This document shows, in pieces, positions 1-12,619 of a DNA stretch of 60,000 bases. The notes under the pieces were generated by a model that saw only the letters and a list, made by a program, of their open reading frames with translations, was not told where the DNA came from and ran no database searches. Positions within the stretch are counted from its first letter, which is position 1. Every line of letters starts with the position of its first letter. The DNA is from Polytrichum commune. Its lineage: Eukaryota > Streptophyta > Polytrichopsida > Polytrichales > Polytrichaceae. A program made the position numbers and the translations under genes. The stretch is from NCBI GenBank assembly GCA_950295325.1, contig OX485806.1, positions 4,590,001 through 4,650,000 on the forward strand, read 5' to 3'.

Positions 1-285
1 AGCTTGAGCGGTCGAGGATCCCTAGAATTGACCTCGTCCTTCACGATGTGTTGGAGCTTCAAACATTGTCCATCTCTTTCTCATTTTTTGTAATGAAGCG
101 GCATGAAGAATATGTTTCACTTTTACTGCTTTACAAAACGCTGGAGTGGAGAGATAAGCGAACATCTTGTGATAGTCATACGACTTGTACATATGCGCCA
201 GATTCAATTGCACATTCTCGGGAACCTCTAACAAATATTTGTTCACAAATGGGGCAAAATGCACCTTGTCCTTCCCATCCGTTTC
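1..285. other. Unresolved sequence upstream of integrase fragment
   Basis: No gene is supported here. Around 25-45 the sequence resembles, on the same strand, bases near 57540-57560 of the gypsy element at the far end of the window (shared core CTAGAATTGACCT). This may be a rearranged gag-end fragment of the same family. Homology to integrase begins at about 286, so the junction is probably where the downstream copy was truncated. Confidence 0.3.
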
Positions 286-1267
286 CCTGCCTACCTTGTT
301 TAAGGACTCACACGATTATGTGAAAAAATATGATGTTTGCCAAAGGTACGCAAGAAATGATCTTAGGATGAGAATGCCACTACATGTCTCTTTACCATTG
401 GTTCCTTTTGAAAAATGGGGAATCGATTATGTGGGATCCGTTCACCCTCATTCCTCAAGGGGAATGGTTTACATCGTAGTAGCTACGGAATATTTAACAA
501 AGTGGGCAGAGGCCAAGGCAGTAAAAACGGATACGGCCGCTCACGCGGCTACTTTCATGTATAAGAACATTATCACCAGGTTTGGATGTCCTAAAATCCT
601 AGTTAGTGATAGAGGTACACATTTCCTGAATGATCTCATTAGCGAGATGACTAGTAGGTTTCAAATAGACCATAGGAAAACTACACCTTACCATCCGCAA
701 ACCAATGGTCAAACGGAACATGTCAACGAAATTTTGGTAAGCATTCTACGCAAGATAGTTATAGACTCAAAGCGAGATTGGGACGTCAAGTTGACAGCGG
801 CACTATGGGCGTACCGAACAACCTACAAGGTGACTACCCATGCTACACCTTTTTCATTGGTGTATAGTTTAGAAGCCACACTTCCCATCGAATATGAGGT
901 AGAATCACTTAGGGTGGTCATAGGCTCGAGACTTACCGACAAACAGTCCTTGAAGAATAGGCTCACCGACTTGGAGGAGCTTGACGAGCGAAGACGGACA
1001 GCCGCTCAACATATCGAGGCTATTCAACGTCGAAAAAAAATCATCTTCGACAAAAGACATAAGAAAATGGCACTTCAACCGGGAATGATGGTGATGATAC
1101 AAGACGCAAGGAAGCTTGAGTTCCCTGTAAAATTTGATGCGGTGTGGTTGGGGCCTTACCTCGTACATGCGGTTTTTCCTACCAACTCACTCCAATTGGA
1201 GACATTGAATGGTGAACTATTTCCTACCCGCACTTCGGGGAGTAAATGTAAGGAGTACAAAGCGTGA
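286..1267 (+). pseudogene. Ty3/gypsy integrase fragment (5'-truncated pol)
   Basis: This is the C-terminal part of a Ty3/gypsy polyprotein. The readable product holds the second half of the integrase zinc-binding region, the catalytic core and a GPY/F-like tail. The core keeps the three acidic residues: Asp in WGIDYVG, Asp in VSDRGTHF and Glu in NGQTEHVN. The tail contains WLGPYLV. It aligns closely with the C-terminus of the intact polyprotein encoded on the minus strand at 52659-57701, so both belong to one family. One cysteine of the zinc motif is lost (KYDVC where the intact copy has KCDAC). Gag, protease, RT and RNase H are absent. The frame runs from 185, but residues before about 286 do not match the family and are probably rearranged sequence. 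The stop is followed directly by LTR-like sequence. Confidence 0.85.
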
Positions 1268-2736
1268 TTCGGCACTTATTATTCACAAAAATATAAAAAT
1301 AGTGAGGCTTGAGTGAAATTATGTTTAGGCCTTAGGCTTGTGTGGAGTGGTTGATTAGAAGTTTAGCGGTACGAAGAAAGTTCTTTAGTTAAATGAACAT
1401 AGTGTGCGGTGAACCAAGGGTAGCTCCTTGAGTTAAATGTTTGAATTAGGATCTATGTTGTTGGTTTAAGAGTTGAAGGCTTAGAGGATAGGATGAGAGC
1501 CTACAAAGTAGGAAAAGATCAAAAGGCTTATCTCGAGCCTTGGAGGTGCTCACCTCCTGTCGCGCACCTCTCCATGAGGAGTGGCCGAAACACCATGGGC
1601 ACAAGGGGGACCCCGGAGTGACACCCGGGACTTGTGGCGCCGTTGGTGAGAGGGCCCAAGTGATCCTAGTGTGGGTGAGGGCCCCGGGCGTTGGGAACGC
1701 CTCCCACCCACGGACACTAGGAGGCATGAGGGTAAGGCCATGAGCTATGCGTAGCTCATGGCGTGGTGATTCTAGAATGCTCAAGATCACCTCAAGCGGA
1801 GGTGGGAGCTAGGAGTTATGGCCATTTGAGTGGGGCGCTGTCCCGGACAGCGCCCTGGTGCAGCAGTGCCTGGGAGTGATTCCCGGGACTGCCAAAGTTC
1901 AGACAGGCATAACGTCCTCAATACTTGCCCGAATGGGGCAAGTGAGGAGTCCATCGGCATCTACGTGAAGCGTTGATGAAGATGGAGTGGTTGGTTGTTA
2001 TGATCAGACATCATACAAGGAAGTTATGATGGTCTGAAGCTGCTGGGGGGTTCTAGGCCCAGCAGCTAAAGGAAAATGTCCACTTGGCCCCAACTCTTGG
2101 TAGAGAGACAAGAGGTTGGTTGACGGTGGGGTAGGGGCCCCGCGTGAAGTCCTAGAGGCTTATATGGGTGAGGTGGTGTGGCCTCACCCACCCGAGGCCG
2201 AACGGCAAGGCCTCCATGGGCTTTGGCCTATTGTGAGGCCATAGTTGCCTAGTATGGTTCGGGTTGTTGTAGTGTTGCTCCGGCAACGCGATGATCAACA
2301 TAGGATTGGACTTCCATGGATGGAAGTCCACATTGGGGAAATGGGTTACCGATAAAGGGGTGAGTCTCGAAAGCAAAGTAGGAGGGTTGGTTCCCTCCTA
2401 TGAACTATTGGTCCGGGGTTAGAGGAGCTATCCATTAGCATGGCGGAATGCGAAGGGTTAGCGCTCGTAACCTTTGCTAGAATTGAAAATTGGCAAGATT
2501 GTCAAGGGGGCCTAGCAAGGGTTGCGACAAAGGCGGTGGGGTGGACTCTTGAGAAAGCCAAGGATGTACCTATGCAAGAGGATCACATTAATAAAATGGC
2601 ATGACTTGAGGTAAGTTGTGAGTCCGTCAAGGTGGAACATACAGTTCATGTCACTACAAGTTTTTATGCTACACATGTGATCTCCAAACCCATCACTCGG
2701 ACTAGGACGCTTAAGGGTGTTGGGTTTGGCCTCACA
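1268..2736 (+). repeat. Ty3/gypsy LTR remnant (3' LTR of the integrase fragment)
   Basis: The right edge at about 2690-2736 is the reverse complement of the LTR start found at 42889, 43718, 51099 and 58611 (ends GGCCTCACA). Shortly after the pol stop, at about 1285-1305, the tract TTCACAAAAATATAAAAA matches the reverse complement of 52500-52520 in the intact LTR. Its orientation relative to pol is the same as in the intact element. Roughly 140 bp between the stop and this tract, including the LTR tip, are missing. No credible gene lies inside it. Confidence 0.65.
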
Positions 2737-2913
2737 TGAATGGATGGAATTCTAGTGAAGTATGTATAAGGCGATGCAAAGGTATTAAAGTGCTGAAGCT
2801 CATGCTTTCTAACCCTATCAAGTTCCTTTACAAGAACATAGAGGTAGTGTAGGGGTTCCCGAATTTTTTCAACCACCTTGTGGAAATCATATCCTCCTCC
2901 GCCTCTGTTGATT

Positions 2914-3951
2914 ATGGACATGGGTGCAAGTAATTTGAAGAGAAAGGCTACAGAAGAGATTGGGGATGAGGATGTACAGATTATAGCTCCACTAGCACCG
3001 AAGAAAAAAAAGAATCGCAATTTCAAAAAAACCTCGGAAAAAAAATGTGAAGGAGGTGGAAGAACATGAAGAATTCGGCTCAAAGAACTGGAAGGATCGT
3101 GATGTGGAGACAATGATTGCAATGCGCGATAAGATGGAACCTATATTTTTAAAGAATGCAAAGAAACAAGGTAAGAATTTTGTAAACCTTTTTTTTTTTA
3201 AAATTTTGATTTTAGATTTGGCCAATTTGACCTTTTTAAAGGCCTTGGCCTTCCTCTCGTTCCTGAGCCCCCCCCCTTACCCCCCCACAATACTTGTGGC
3301 AAGCCTTGGGATAGCGAGTTGTGGGTGCTAAGGTTTAATCCCTCCACCTCGCGTGCGCGAGGAGAGGTATTACTCGTAGTACCAACTCTACATTCATTTC
3401 CACCATGTCCACTTCATCCTATATGTAGTAATTGCACTAGAATCATTTCTGTAATTTATCGCCCTTATGACGTTCCCATGTTATGTGCAGGGGTGGATAC
3501 ATGGTTGAAATTGCATGCTCGTTTGATTGCGATAATTTCTGGACTGAACCGAACTTCCGAGGGTTGCAAAAAAAAATTCAATACCTTGTACAAGTTGTAC
3601 AAAGAAGACAAGCTCGCAAATGGAATTTCAAGATCAGATCGTCACGCTTGTAAGTTTTATGATTCTTTTGATCAATTGTGATATCAAACTGAAACCGTAA
3701 TGAAGCATGTGACAGCATCCGCTAGTGATTTTGTTAGTATCGAAGATAACACCACAGACAATGATAATGATTTGCATTCAAAAGACACTCCAATTCCAGC
3801 TATGACAGCGACTCTAAATTCAACAATCAAGGTAGACAAAAAGAATTTTCAAGAGCAATGCTATGGAGTTTTTGTACAAATGGCCAAAAATAATTCAGTC
3901 ATGGTAAAAAAATTTGACAAAACCAATGTTTTATTAGATAGGGTAGATTGA
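2914..3951 (+). pseudogene. PIF/Harbinger ORF1 (trihelix/Myb-like DNA-binding protein), decayed
   Basis: This is the accessory DNA-binding ORF of a PIF/Harbinger transposon, which in this superfamily helps the transposase reach DNA. A lysine-rich N-terminus from 2914 leads to a charged helix around 3090-3165 (WKDRDVETMIAMRDKMEP). A donor GTAAGA follows near 3169, and the next exon begins after CAG near 3490 with TWLKLHARLIA, then SEGCKKKFNTLYK and SDRHACKFYDSF, a trihelix pattern. An acidic C-terminal region follows from 3700. Breaks: a frameshift near the A-run at about 3038-3050, and an in-frame TGA at about 3679-3681. It converges with the transposase on the other strand. Assignment rests on the trihelix pattern and the neighbour. 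Confidence 0.65.
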
Positions 3952-4368
3952 CAGATGGATAGGCTTATGGACAAAATTTAGAATTAATCCTCTTCCGAAT
4001 CAGATGCATCATGGTCACGAGGGAAGAGAATTTTTTCCTTCATCCTCAAATGCGCTTCCCAAAAATATTGAGCTAGTAATTCATATGCTTGTATTGCTTA
4101 TACAAGCAAGTTTTTATCCTAGTTTCTTTTTTTTGTTTCTACACCTTCCGCATTCTCATCTTCATCTTTTCCTACATCTTCAAATGCATTTACCACAGTT
4201 TCTTCAAGATCTTCAATTTGCATAGTTCATGCTTCAATCTCGATCATTTTCAGGTATCTTCTCATATCTTTTGCATCTTATGTAGCCGCCATAAATATAT
4301 CTACATTTTCTAGCTGTCCAAGTTGATTTGTACCCTCCCTATGCATGATTTTTTTCTCATTATTTTGC

Positions 4369-5454
4369 TCATTCATCATCAAATTTGTCTCGGTGTATTA
4401 TGCACAAGTTGTGAAGACAAATGCAAGTAGTAACCAGATTAGGTACATGTCGGAGAAGCTTGTTAATTCTTTTCAATAGTATTTTCCACCTCTATTTTAA
4501 TATGCTAAAAGCTCTTTCTACCGCCATTCTTGTTGATGATTGGATAAAATTCCAATGCGCCTTTGCTGTAGGTAATCCATCTTTTTCACCTCTGAAAGGA
4601 GAGTAGAATCATGGTCTCATTGGATAAACAGCATCACCCGTAAGTTTGTAAGGCATTAATTCACATTTTATCATTTTTTTTCCAATATCAAAATTTTGGA
4701 ACAAAGTCCAATCATGGCAGCGCCCAGCCCACCCAAAATCATAATTCCAAAACCTATATTTGCTATCCACTACACCTTGAAATAGAGCTGAATAGAAACA
4801 TTTTCTATAATAATATGAAGTAGGATCTATAGAAGGAGCAATGATAGGTATATGATTACCATCAATCGCTCCAATTACATAAGGTATTCCCCTAAACTCC
4901 TCAAACTCGGCTGCAATTCTACTCAATTTAGCTTTTGATTGTTTCTGAATTACTATTGATTTTAAATGTTTCTTAATTGCTGCACAAAACTCCCTCACAA
5001 TGATAGGTGTCGTATTTTTATAAGTTTCAGCACAACCGCGGAATGAATTACCACTACTAAGTCTATTCAAAGAAAGAGCAATCCGGTTTCTAAGAGGAAT
5101 GGATGCTCTGAAATTTGTATCCTTTCGACTTAATGATGGAGATAAGACACCGCACAAATAATCAAAAGTTTCGGGAAGTAACCTTGTATGTTGTTTGAAT
5201 AACTTAACCGAGTAACATTCAAATAACAATTTGTCCGCAAAAATAGTACTCCAGTCATACATCCAAATACTCTGTGTCTTCCTAGACATACTACTCTCCA
5301 CAACCATCGTAGCAAAAACCATTGTCATGGCAACATAATGTTCATGCAAAGCAATTTTTTGCAAAATTGCAACAACCGCTATAACATATTGCACGGCCAT
5401 GAAGAACACAATAGCAATTAAAATTTTCCGTCTACGTTCATCCATCTTGTACAA
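4369..5454 (-). pseudogene. PIF/Harbinger DDE transposase, decayed
   Basis: This is a DDE_Tnp_4 / PIF-Harbinger transposase, which cuts and pastes the element at TAA/TTA sites. The first acidic residue is in IGAIDGNHIPI and the second in FGWAGRCHDWTLF. The third is probably the Glu of RMAVERAFSILK, at 4516-4518. The reading frame starts at 5454 and is broken by TGA at 4609-4611 and TAG at 4492-4494. Coding similarity continues in the same frame to a final TGA at 4369-4371. The N-terminal hydrophobic stretch is unusual, so the true start could lie further in. It is convergent with the trihelix ORF at 2914. It looks inactive. Confidence 0.85.
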
Positions 5455-5655
5455 ATGACAATGAAAAGAAAGAAAGAGGGGCTGAAATTTTGCTAAATTT
5501 ATTGAATCGGCTTGGCTTCTTGGCCCGAGGGCCTTTACATATGGGAAAATTGGCCCCCATTATAATCTTATTATAATGTGTAGTAGAGGCCAGCCTCCAA
5601 CCCAAAAAAAGCTCAAATTTTGTGCAATCGGCCTCAAGGGAAATTGGCCCGGCCT

Positions 5656-5673
5656 CTAGGTGTAAAGCAGCCC
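5656..5673 (-). repeat. Candidate Harbinger terminal inverted repeat
   Basis: Read on the minus strand, the sequence GGGCTGCTTTACACC directly follows TTA (TAA on + at 5674-5676). That is the expected form of a Harbinger end beside its 3-bp target duplication. I could not find the matching left end between 2737 and 2914, so the boundary is provisional. The end resembles the tips of the element at 13256-14366 (GGGCCGGTTTACAC). Confidence 0.45.
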
Positions 5674-5676
5674 TAA

Positions 5677-8009
5677 TCCTGCATACACAATGCAATTGCA
5701 AGCCATTTCGAAGAAAGTCAATAAGATATTTGTTGCTAATTTGAAGGGGGCAATATAAGCAAATTATTGATTCTTCCTTCAAGCCCACATAGAATATATG
5801 AGTGAAATTTTCATATTTGTAAAGACATTTGGAAGAATATTTATTTTGTATATGTGACAAAATATCAAGGGAATGTTTTCATGAAGTACCTCGTTATTAT
5901 GACAAAGAGGTCAATTTTTTCATATTATTGAATATGTGACACCTCGATAATACAACGGTTTTCTTGTTTCCCAAACATGTCATAATAAAGAGGTAGGATT
6001 ATCACATTCCAAGGTCAAATTTCTATTCGATAGGCATAAAATGCTTTGAAATGCAATGTGGGAGCCCATTGACCAGTATGAAGCAATGCATATAGTGAAT
6101 GTGCAATGCCAAATGAAAGATAGTACACTAAATATACCAGTTGGTGAGGGTGTAACCAACTCAAATCACACGCAAAATCTAGCCAAATTTTGAAGTGACC
6201 GAGGTTGAATTAACATTGAGTGACACTAAATTCATGACTATGGTAAATTTTATGTTCATTCACCATAGATTTCAAGGAGATTAATGCGTGCTTGAGATTA
6301 ATGTGTGCTACATGCTTGTTAATGAATAGTGTAAAGTGCCAATACTTTAAGTGATAAGTGTCAAATGCATATACTTTTATGCCAAGTGCCAGTACTTTCA
6401 ATGGATAGTGCCAAGTGTTAAGATAAACAACGCTAAATTATTAATCAAACGGACAAATGGTAGTAGCTGGTGTTGTGATGTGGGCTTGTTAATATTTAAA
6501 ACATTTACGTGTGTTATTAGTATTCCAAGTATGCATGTAGATGGATGTTAGTCTTGGAACTCAATAGGTCTAGATATTAGATTACACAAACATATTACAC
6601 ATACACAAAGACATATGAATAATGTTTGGAGTGAGATAGTCTCATGCTCTCCTTCCTTTGCCTTTTATTGTTTTTCTTCTTGTTCTTGGTTCATACAAAC
6701 AACATGAGATAATTTTTATCCCTCTTGGACCAGCGTAGTGGCCTTATTCTAACCTTATTGTTTCTCATGCCTTCTCCATTACATTTTTATTGACTACGAG
6801 CAATCCAATGCTCTACCTTTTACAATTATAATGATGTTGTATTGACCATGTTCCAGTTAGTTGTTTAGTTGAGAATTGGTCTTGAGTTCAAGACCAGAAG
6901 TGCTTAGTAAGAAAAACTTGAATGTAAGGGAAGGTTTGGGTGTACCGGCGGTAGCAGTGGTGGCGACCGCCGTCACCTAGTCACTTAAGGTTCCTTGATG
7001 TCATAAATTTAAGGGTTTTCTATTGGCCAAAGGGGCCAAGAAGGAGGAGGAGAATTTAAGACATAGAGGAAGGCTGGGAAGACATTCATATGGGTATTCT
7101 TGAGAGGTTTGAAGGGTTTGTATTTGAGAACTTATGGGGTTGAGAGCATGAGTGTTTCGAAGTGCTTAGAGAAGTTGAAGGTGCTAAGGTTACTTGAAGG
7201 AGTGCGGGTATGCACTAGACAAAGTGTTATATCTTGTACTTTTGGTTTATAAAAAAGGCAAAATTTGGATCTCAAGTTTTGGTCTATTGTGCATGATAGG
7301 AGAAATAGCTTATTGCAATATTCTAGAGGAGTGTTTCTAGTGAGATACATCACTTATATGCAAAGTTTTAGGACGTTGTTTGTATTGGAAAAAAGTAATG
7401 AAGCATTGAAACAACAAGAGTCTAGAACTATCACAGTTGAATAACCTAATTTTGAGGGTTTGGTTCTCCCCAATTATTGTACCTATGAATGTAAGATTTG
7501 GACGGTAGCTTGGAAGATGCCTTGTCTCAATTGTGGTGAAATTTTAACTCCATAGGTGCTATAAATTTAGAGATATTGATCTTAATACAAACGGATTAAG
7601 GGATTGTTAAGGACGGATTTCAGGTTGACTAAAAGCTGCACCATGAGTTGTACATTGCTTTGCTAATCATAAAAAATGATATGTAAAATAAATAAAATAT
7701 GCAATTTCTTTCCAAAGTTTTGTGAGTAGAACATGAAAAAGTTAAAAGTTATATGAGGGTGAAGTTGACTAGGTTAGCAATGAGGATACTATATGATATG
7801 AGTGAACTTAGACTAAATTGAGGGACAATTTTGGAATTGTTAATGGATTTTCGCACTCCTTCCTTGCTCCATTAACTAGTTAGCCGCTAGTCAAATCCAA
7901 GCCTTGCAAAAACATCTCCCAAGCTAGTTCCTCATCCCTATAAATCTCCTTTGATGTAAAATCCCCTAATACTTCCATTTAAGGCTTGAAAACATGCCTT
8001 TGGACACTA
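5677..8009. other. Gene-free AT-rich spacer
   Basis: No coding region, RNA gene or element boundary could be supported. Short degenerate direct repeats of the type AAGTGCCAGTACTTT occur at about 6325-6415. Open frames here are short, lack recognisable motifs and are best read as chance. Confidence 0.6.
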
Positions 8010-8265
8010 CTTACCAGCTGACGTTTTTGGCCCGATCGGGCAACTCCTAAAGGTTGTTTCCATAATATAAGCTTGGATCTAGCATCTTCAACCTCCTACC
8101 AACCTATGGTAGAGTTTTCGGGCCATTTTGACCACTTTCATATTTTTGACCAGCTCACATTTTTGGTCAGATCCGCCAACTTCCGGAGGTGGTTTTCTCA
8201 AACCGAGTCTGGATCTGACCTCTCTAACTTTCTACCAACCTATGGTACATTTTTCAGGTCATTCG
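8010..8265. repeat. Two-copy tandem duplication, about 135 bp period
   Basis: Two diverged copies are visible. ACCAGCTGACGTTTTTGGCC near 8017 pairs with ACCAGCTCACATTTTTGGTC near 8148. CTACCAACCTATGGTA near 8096 pairs with the same word near 8233. Short open frames crossing the region are by-products. Confidence 0.6.
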
Positions 8266-9369
8266 AACTACTTGCTTTGGACATCCTCCCATGAGTGTCA
8301 CGTCCACGCATACCCATCCTTTCTACTTTCGAATGCATTCTTTGGTACTACATCACAAGTTGTCCGATGCACATTTTCAGTAACCCATTCAACACCTTTG
8401 TTGTGTCAAAACTAAGGACTATGTTAGCTTACAAAAAGAGCAGTGATAGGAGAACACCAACAATGAATCTACTTTTCAAATCCCTTTTTCAACACTTTAC
8501 TACTTGTTTTTCCAGGATTGTGGTTTGTCCGGACTGCCATACACTTCGAGGCTACCACATGTCTAGATCTAAAACTCACAAGCATACACATCTTTTCTAA
8601 GAGTCTAAGCTATCTTCGCATATGTGTACCAAGACAGCCAAAAGGCTCTAGGACAATCCTTATATACTTAAAAACAACTACCTACTACGTGGGTCAACTT
8701 GGTAGGTTGCCACCCTGTCAAAAAATTGCAACTAGCTGTCATGATGCGTACTTCCAATTCATGACCAGTTGGCACATGGAGGTCATAAAAAACGGTCAAC
8801 TAGTGAAAGACTCCCAATGCCATTATATTAACTGATCAACTAAATTACTAACACCAAATAATTACTACTACTGAATAGATTGTTCAGTAGTAAAACAATA
8901 GAAACCAACTAGTGGACGTTCTAACATTTTATTGCATTAGGGGCAGATCTGACGTCAATTAGTAAATAAACATTTTTTTCCCTTTCAACAATTTGTGACC
9001 AACTAGTCAGTTTTTGACGGCTTAAAACACAATGCTAAATTCTATCTTACCAGGAACGATTGAGGAACTAGTGCATGTGGATACTATGTGATTTGAGTGA
9101 ACTTGGGCAAGATTGAAAGATGGTTTTGGGACGATCTAGAAACTAGTGCATGTGAGGAGCAAACTTTGAAATTAGAAAGATTTGCTACAACAAAAAAACT
9201 TTGTGTTTTTTTGGACAAATTGCATTCTTCTCAACACCAAGCCTCAACTTGCCCAAATTCAAACTCAACTTATTTAGATGCCGGTATGTGACATAATTGT
9301 TCCAGAATACTTTGAACATGTCCGAGGGTCCCACGGAACAGATACCCCTCGTGAATAATGTTATGTAAT
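8266..9369. other. Gene-free spacer
   Basis: I see no gene. A small hairpin (TACTACTGAATAGA with TTGTTCAGTAGTA) lies at about 8866-8894. Confidence 0.5.
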
Positions 9370-10200
9370 AATTGATTCTAAAGAATTGCAACGAAAAGTA
9401 CTTGGAGGTGCTTATTGAACAACGTTGGTCTAGTGGACTTGTGGTGACATCATAAACTATTACTAAGGTGGGTACGTAGGTGTTATGCGGTTCATTTTTC
9501 ATTTCACCAACTTGTGCCCAATAGATGTACACAGTGAGACTTACATTGCATTAGCAAATCTACGATGAAGCATCAACAAAAATTGGATGGAAAATCGGAC
9601 CTTCCATGATTTAATTATGATTATCGGAAGTGTGTGTTTGTTGATTTCTAAGTACTTGATTTCATACATCCCTCCATATACGTGTTCACACACATGAGTG
9701 TAAAGTAGTTTATAGAATATGAAGACATAACCCAAGCTCTTTTCAACATGCGTCTTATGTGTTCGATCTTTGATCCTCACCCAACCACAGTCCAAACAAA
9801 AATAGGTGTCCAATTTAAAAAAGTAACCGAATAACACCCACATACCTTACAGACTCTGATAGCTGTTACTCTAGCAAACGAGACCCAAGTGCAGGGTAAT
9901 CTGAGCCACTGAAAAAATCAACTGGCAGTGGACATCAGAATGTTTAAAACTTTGAGGTGGTGGACCCATTCTTTTACTTATACCCACAAAATCTGGCATC
10001 TGCACAATCTACGCATCTACTACCTACTATATCTCTATCTCTGAAACCAACTTACTGCAGACTGGTCTCAGTTACTGCAAAGAGATGCCTACTACAAAAG
10101 CTTAACCCAGCATTTAATGAATTCAGCAGTCCCACATGTTCAACACAGAACCTAGGACCACCACAGGCTCCCGGAAATGATAGCCATTCTCTCCCCCCCA
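9370..10200 (+). repeat. Left arm of a large inverted repeat
   Basis: The reverse complement of this stretch matches 13075-13255 and 14370-14770. Landmarks: GTTTAAAACTTTGAGGTGG near 9939 against CCTCGAAGTTTTAAAC near 14437; AAGTAACCGAATAACACCCA near 9822 against TGGGTGTTATTCGGTTACTT near 14555; CCGGGAATGATAGCC-type sequence near 10171 against GCTATCATTTCTAGGAGCC near 13096. Short open frames inside (for example on + from 9957) do not look coding. Confidence 0.7.
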
Positions 10201-11057
10201 CTCACACACATACTCAACACCGACAACGCATACATACTACCCTCAGTACACTCATCATGAAAAAAATCTCTAAAATCTCTCTCGGCACTTCCAACACAAA
10301 TATATCTGTCTTCAAACAAACAAGTAGGAAAGATAAATGGGGAGCCACAAAACAAACACTTAGCTTCAAATGTTATTGGAACAACCACCTAACCTCTCAT
10401 ACCAAATGGATCCCACAATACCAAGTCTTCAACCCATACAACATCCTTTGTGACCACAACCTCAACACAATTTATCTATCCCACACCTCACCCTGGGAGA
10501 TTATATTATAGACTTAGAGCATTCAAAGCCACATCATGACCCCTTGCCAACTATTTGATAGTTACAAAATAGCTAGTATTTCACAATAGCTATGAGAGAA
10601 CAAGGGGGTCCTACATGCCAACTCGGAGGTGCTTCACTAAAGTAAGCTTCATCCAAGGTTCTTGATGAACTCATCATATTTCTACTACTTGATGGCTTTA
10701 CTTGAGTGCCACGAATCCCCGGCCATTAATATCCCTTTTGTACACCCACGTGGGTCTGTACCAATGCCCAGGAAGTTTTTGGGCATAGGCGGTCAAGATC
10801 CTAGTGATTCTAAATCTAGTCGGTTACATGTTGACATCTTCCGGTTTTGCTTTATTCATTTGAGATATATATTCCATAGATTCCTCTAAATTGATTGGTA
10901 ATGCTCTTGAAGTCTCCAACTTCAACCGGTTATTTCTCAAACTCAACCGGTTCATCTGTAGCTAACCACCAATTCTCCCCGAGCCTTGGTCTGTACTACT
11001 TACCGATGAGTGCACCCCCGAGAAGATAACCCATTAGCTAGAAATAATATAGTGCCC
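10201..11057. other. Inner flank of the inverted repeat, no gene seen
   Basis: This stretch lies between the left arm and the inner element. I found no clear inverted partner in 12629-13074 and no credible coding region. Confidence 0.4.
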
Positions 11058-11066
11058 ATTTGATGC

Positions 11067-12619
11067 GGCGGACGTTAAGTTCCCCCCCACGAACTTTTCG
11101 GGGGAGGAATATTCTATCAGGGGCAGCCGCCCGTCAAAGTTTCTAGACCCGACCGAAAACTGCTACCCACTTGCCCGACTATGAAAAAGTTATTGTCCTT
11201 GCATTCTTAAAGGCCACTTATCCATAAATCCCATATTGAGTGCACTTCATTTTCAAGGTCCCAAATCCAATATATATGTTCACTTCCATTGAGTAAATAA
11301 GCAATTGATTGGATTTCATTTTCAAAGTGAAGCCGCCAATAAAACATGTAATTAACTTGGAAGTTAAAAATATTACGAAATCCTCATTAGCACTGAGGTT
11401 ATAATTTTTGTGACTTACAATTGAAAAGAACTTTGTCATTCTAAAATGGAACTAATATTGATGACTTATTTTAATATGTTTTAATATTTTATAAGATTTT
11501 ATAAGATTTTAATTAATACCTTCTACTTTGATAAAGTATTCATACACATTTAAATTAGTTAAGTGTGATTGAATGCAACTAAGTCCAACTAATTCTGATT
11601 AATCCTGATTAATTCTAATTAAGCCCAATTAAATCAGAAAGCATGCTAACCAGAATAATTAAGCCTAATTAATTATAAAAAGTACTTACTGGAATTAATC
11701 TTGATTTAATGGAATTAACTCCAGTAAGTATAATTTATAATTTATTAGGCTTATCTTATACTATACTATACTATAATGATATAATATAATAATAATATAG
11801 TTAATACCTTCTACTTTCATAAAGTATTCATATGCATTTAAATTAGTTAAGTGTGATTGAATGCAACTAAGTCTAATTAATTCTGATTAATCCTGATTAA
11901 TTATAATTAAGCCCAATTAAATCAGAAAGCATGCTAACCAGAATAATTAAGCCTAAAAAATTATAAATTTTACTTACTGGAATTAATCTTGATTTAATGG
12001 AATTAACTCCAGTAAGTAAATTTTATAATTTATTAGGCTTAACTAATTTGGCAAGCATATTTTAAGATTTAATTAGTATTAATTAGGATTAATCAGGATT
12101 AATCAAGATTAATTAGACTTAGTTACATTCAATCACACTTAATTAAATTAAATGCATATGAATACTTTATGAAAGTAGAAGGTATTAACTAGACTACAAT
12201 TTTTAAAATAAAAAAAATAAGGCATTAATTTTATTTTCATTTTAGAATGACAAAGTCCCTTTCAATTGTAAGTCACAAAAATTATAACCTTAGTGCTAAT
12301 GAGGATTTCGTAATATTTTTAACTTCCAAGTTAATTACATGTTTTATTGGTGGCTTCACTTTGAAAATGAAATCCAATCAATTGCTTATTTACTCAATGG
12401 AAGTGAACATATATATTGGATTTGGGACCTTGAAAATGAAGTGCACTCAATATGGGATTTGTGGATAAGTGGCCTTCAAGATTGCAAGGACAATAATTTT
12501 TTCGAAGTCGGGTGGGCGGGCAACACTTTTCAGTCGGGTCCAGAAACTTTGAAGGGTGGCTGCCCCTGACAGAATATTCCTCCCCCGAAAAGTTCTTGGG
12601 AGGGAACTTAACGTCCGCC
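11067..12619. mobile_element. Non-autonomous long-TIR element (MULE-like), 1553 bp
   Basis: The element opens with GGCGGACGTTAAGTTCCC and closes with its complement, GGGAACTTAACGTCCGCC. It is flanked by a perfect 9-bp duplication ATTTGATGC (11058-11066 and 12620-12628). The arms pair for about 400 bp (11067-11460 with 12240-12619) with few differences. A 9-bp duplication and long arms are typical of MULE or foldback elements. The centre is extremely AT-rich and holds a unit beginning near 11803 (ATACCTTCTACTTTCATAAA). A diverged direct copy lies near 11515, and an inverted copy at about 12010-12190. No transposase is encoded. The 73-residue frames on opposite arms are mirror images. Confidence 0.85.

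Noticed and set aside
1446-1790. Overlapping open frames on both strands inside the LTR remnant
   Set aside because: GC-rich LTR sequence, no motif, frames overlap each other; chance frames.
3240-3400. Possible SINE fragment in the trihelix ORF intron (GGTTTAATCC as B box)
   Set aside because: No convincing A box, tail or flanking duplication; only a weak B-box match.
9957-10511. 184-codon open frame on +
   Set aside because: Lies in an arm of an inverted repeat, no homology recognised, low-complexity Thr/His/Ser composition.
11218-12468. Two nearly identical 73-residue proteins on opposite strands
   Set aside because: They are mirror copies produced by the long terminal inverted repeats of the 11067-12619 element.
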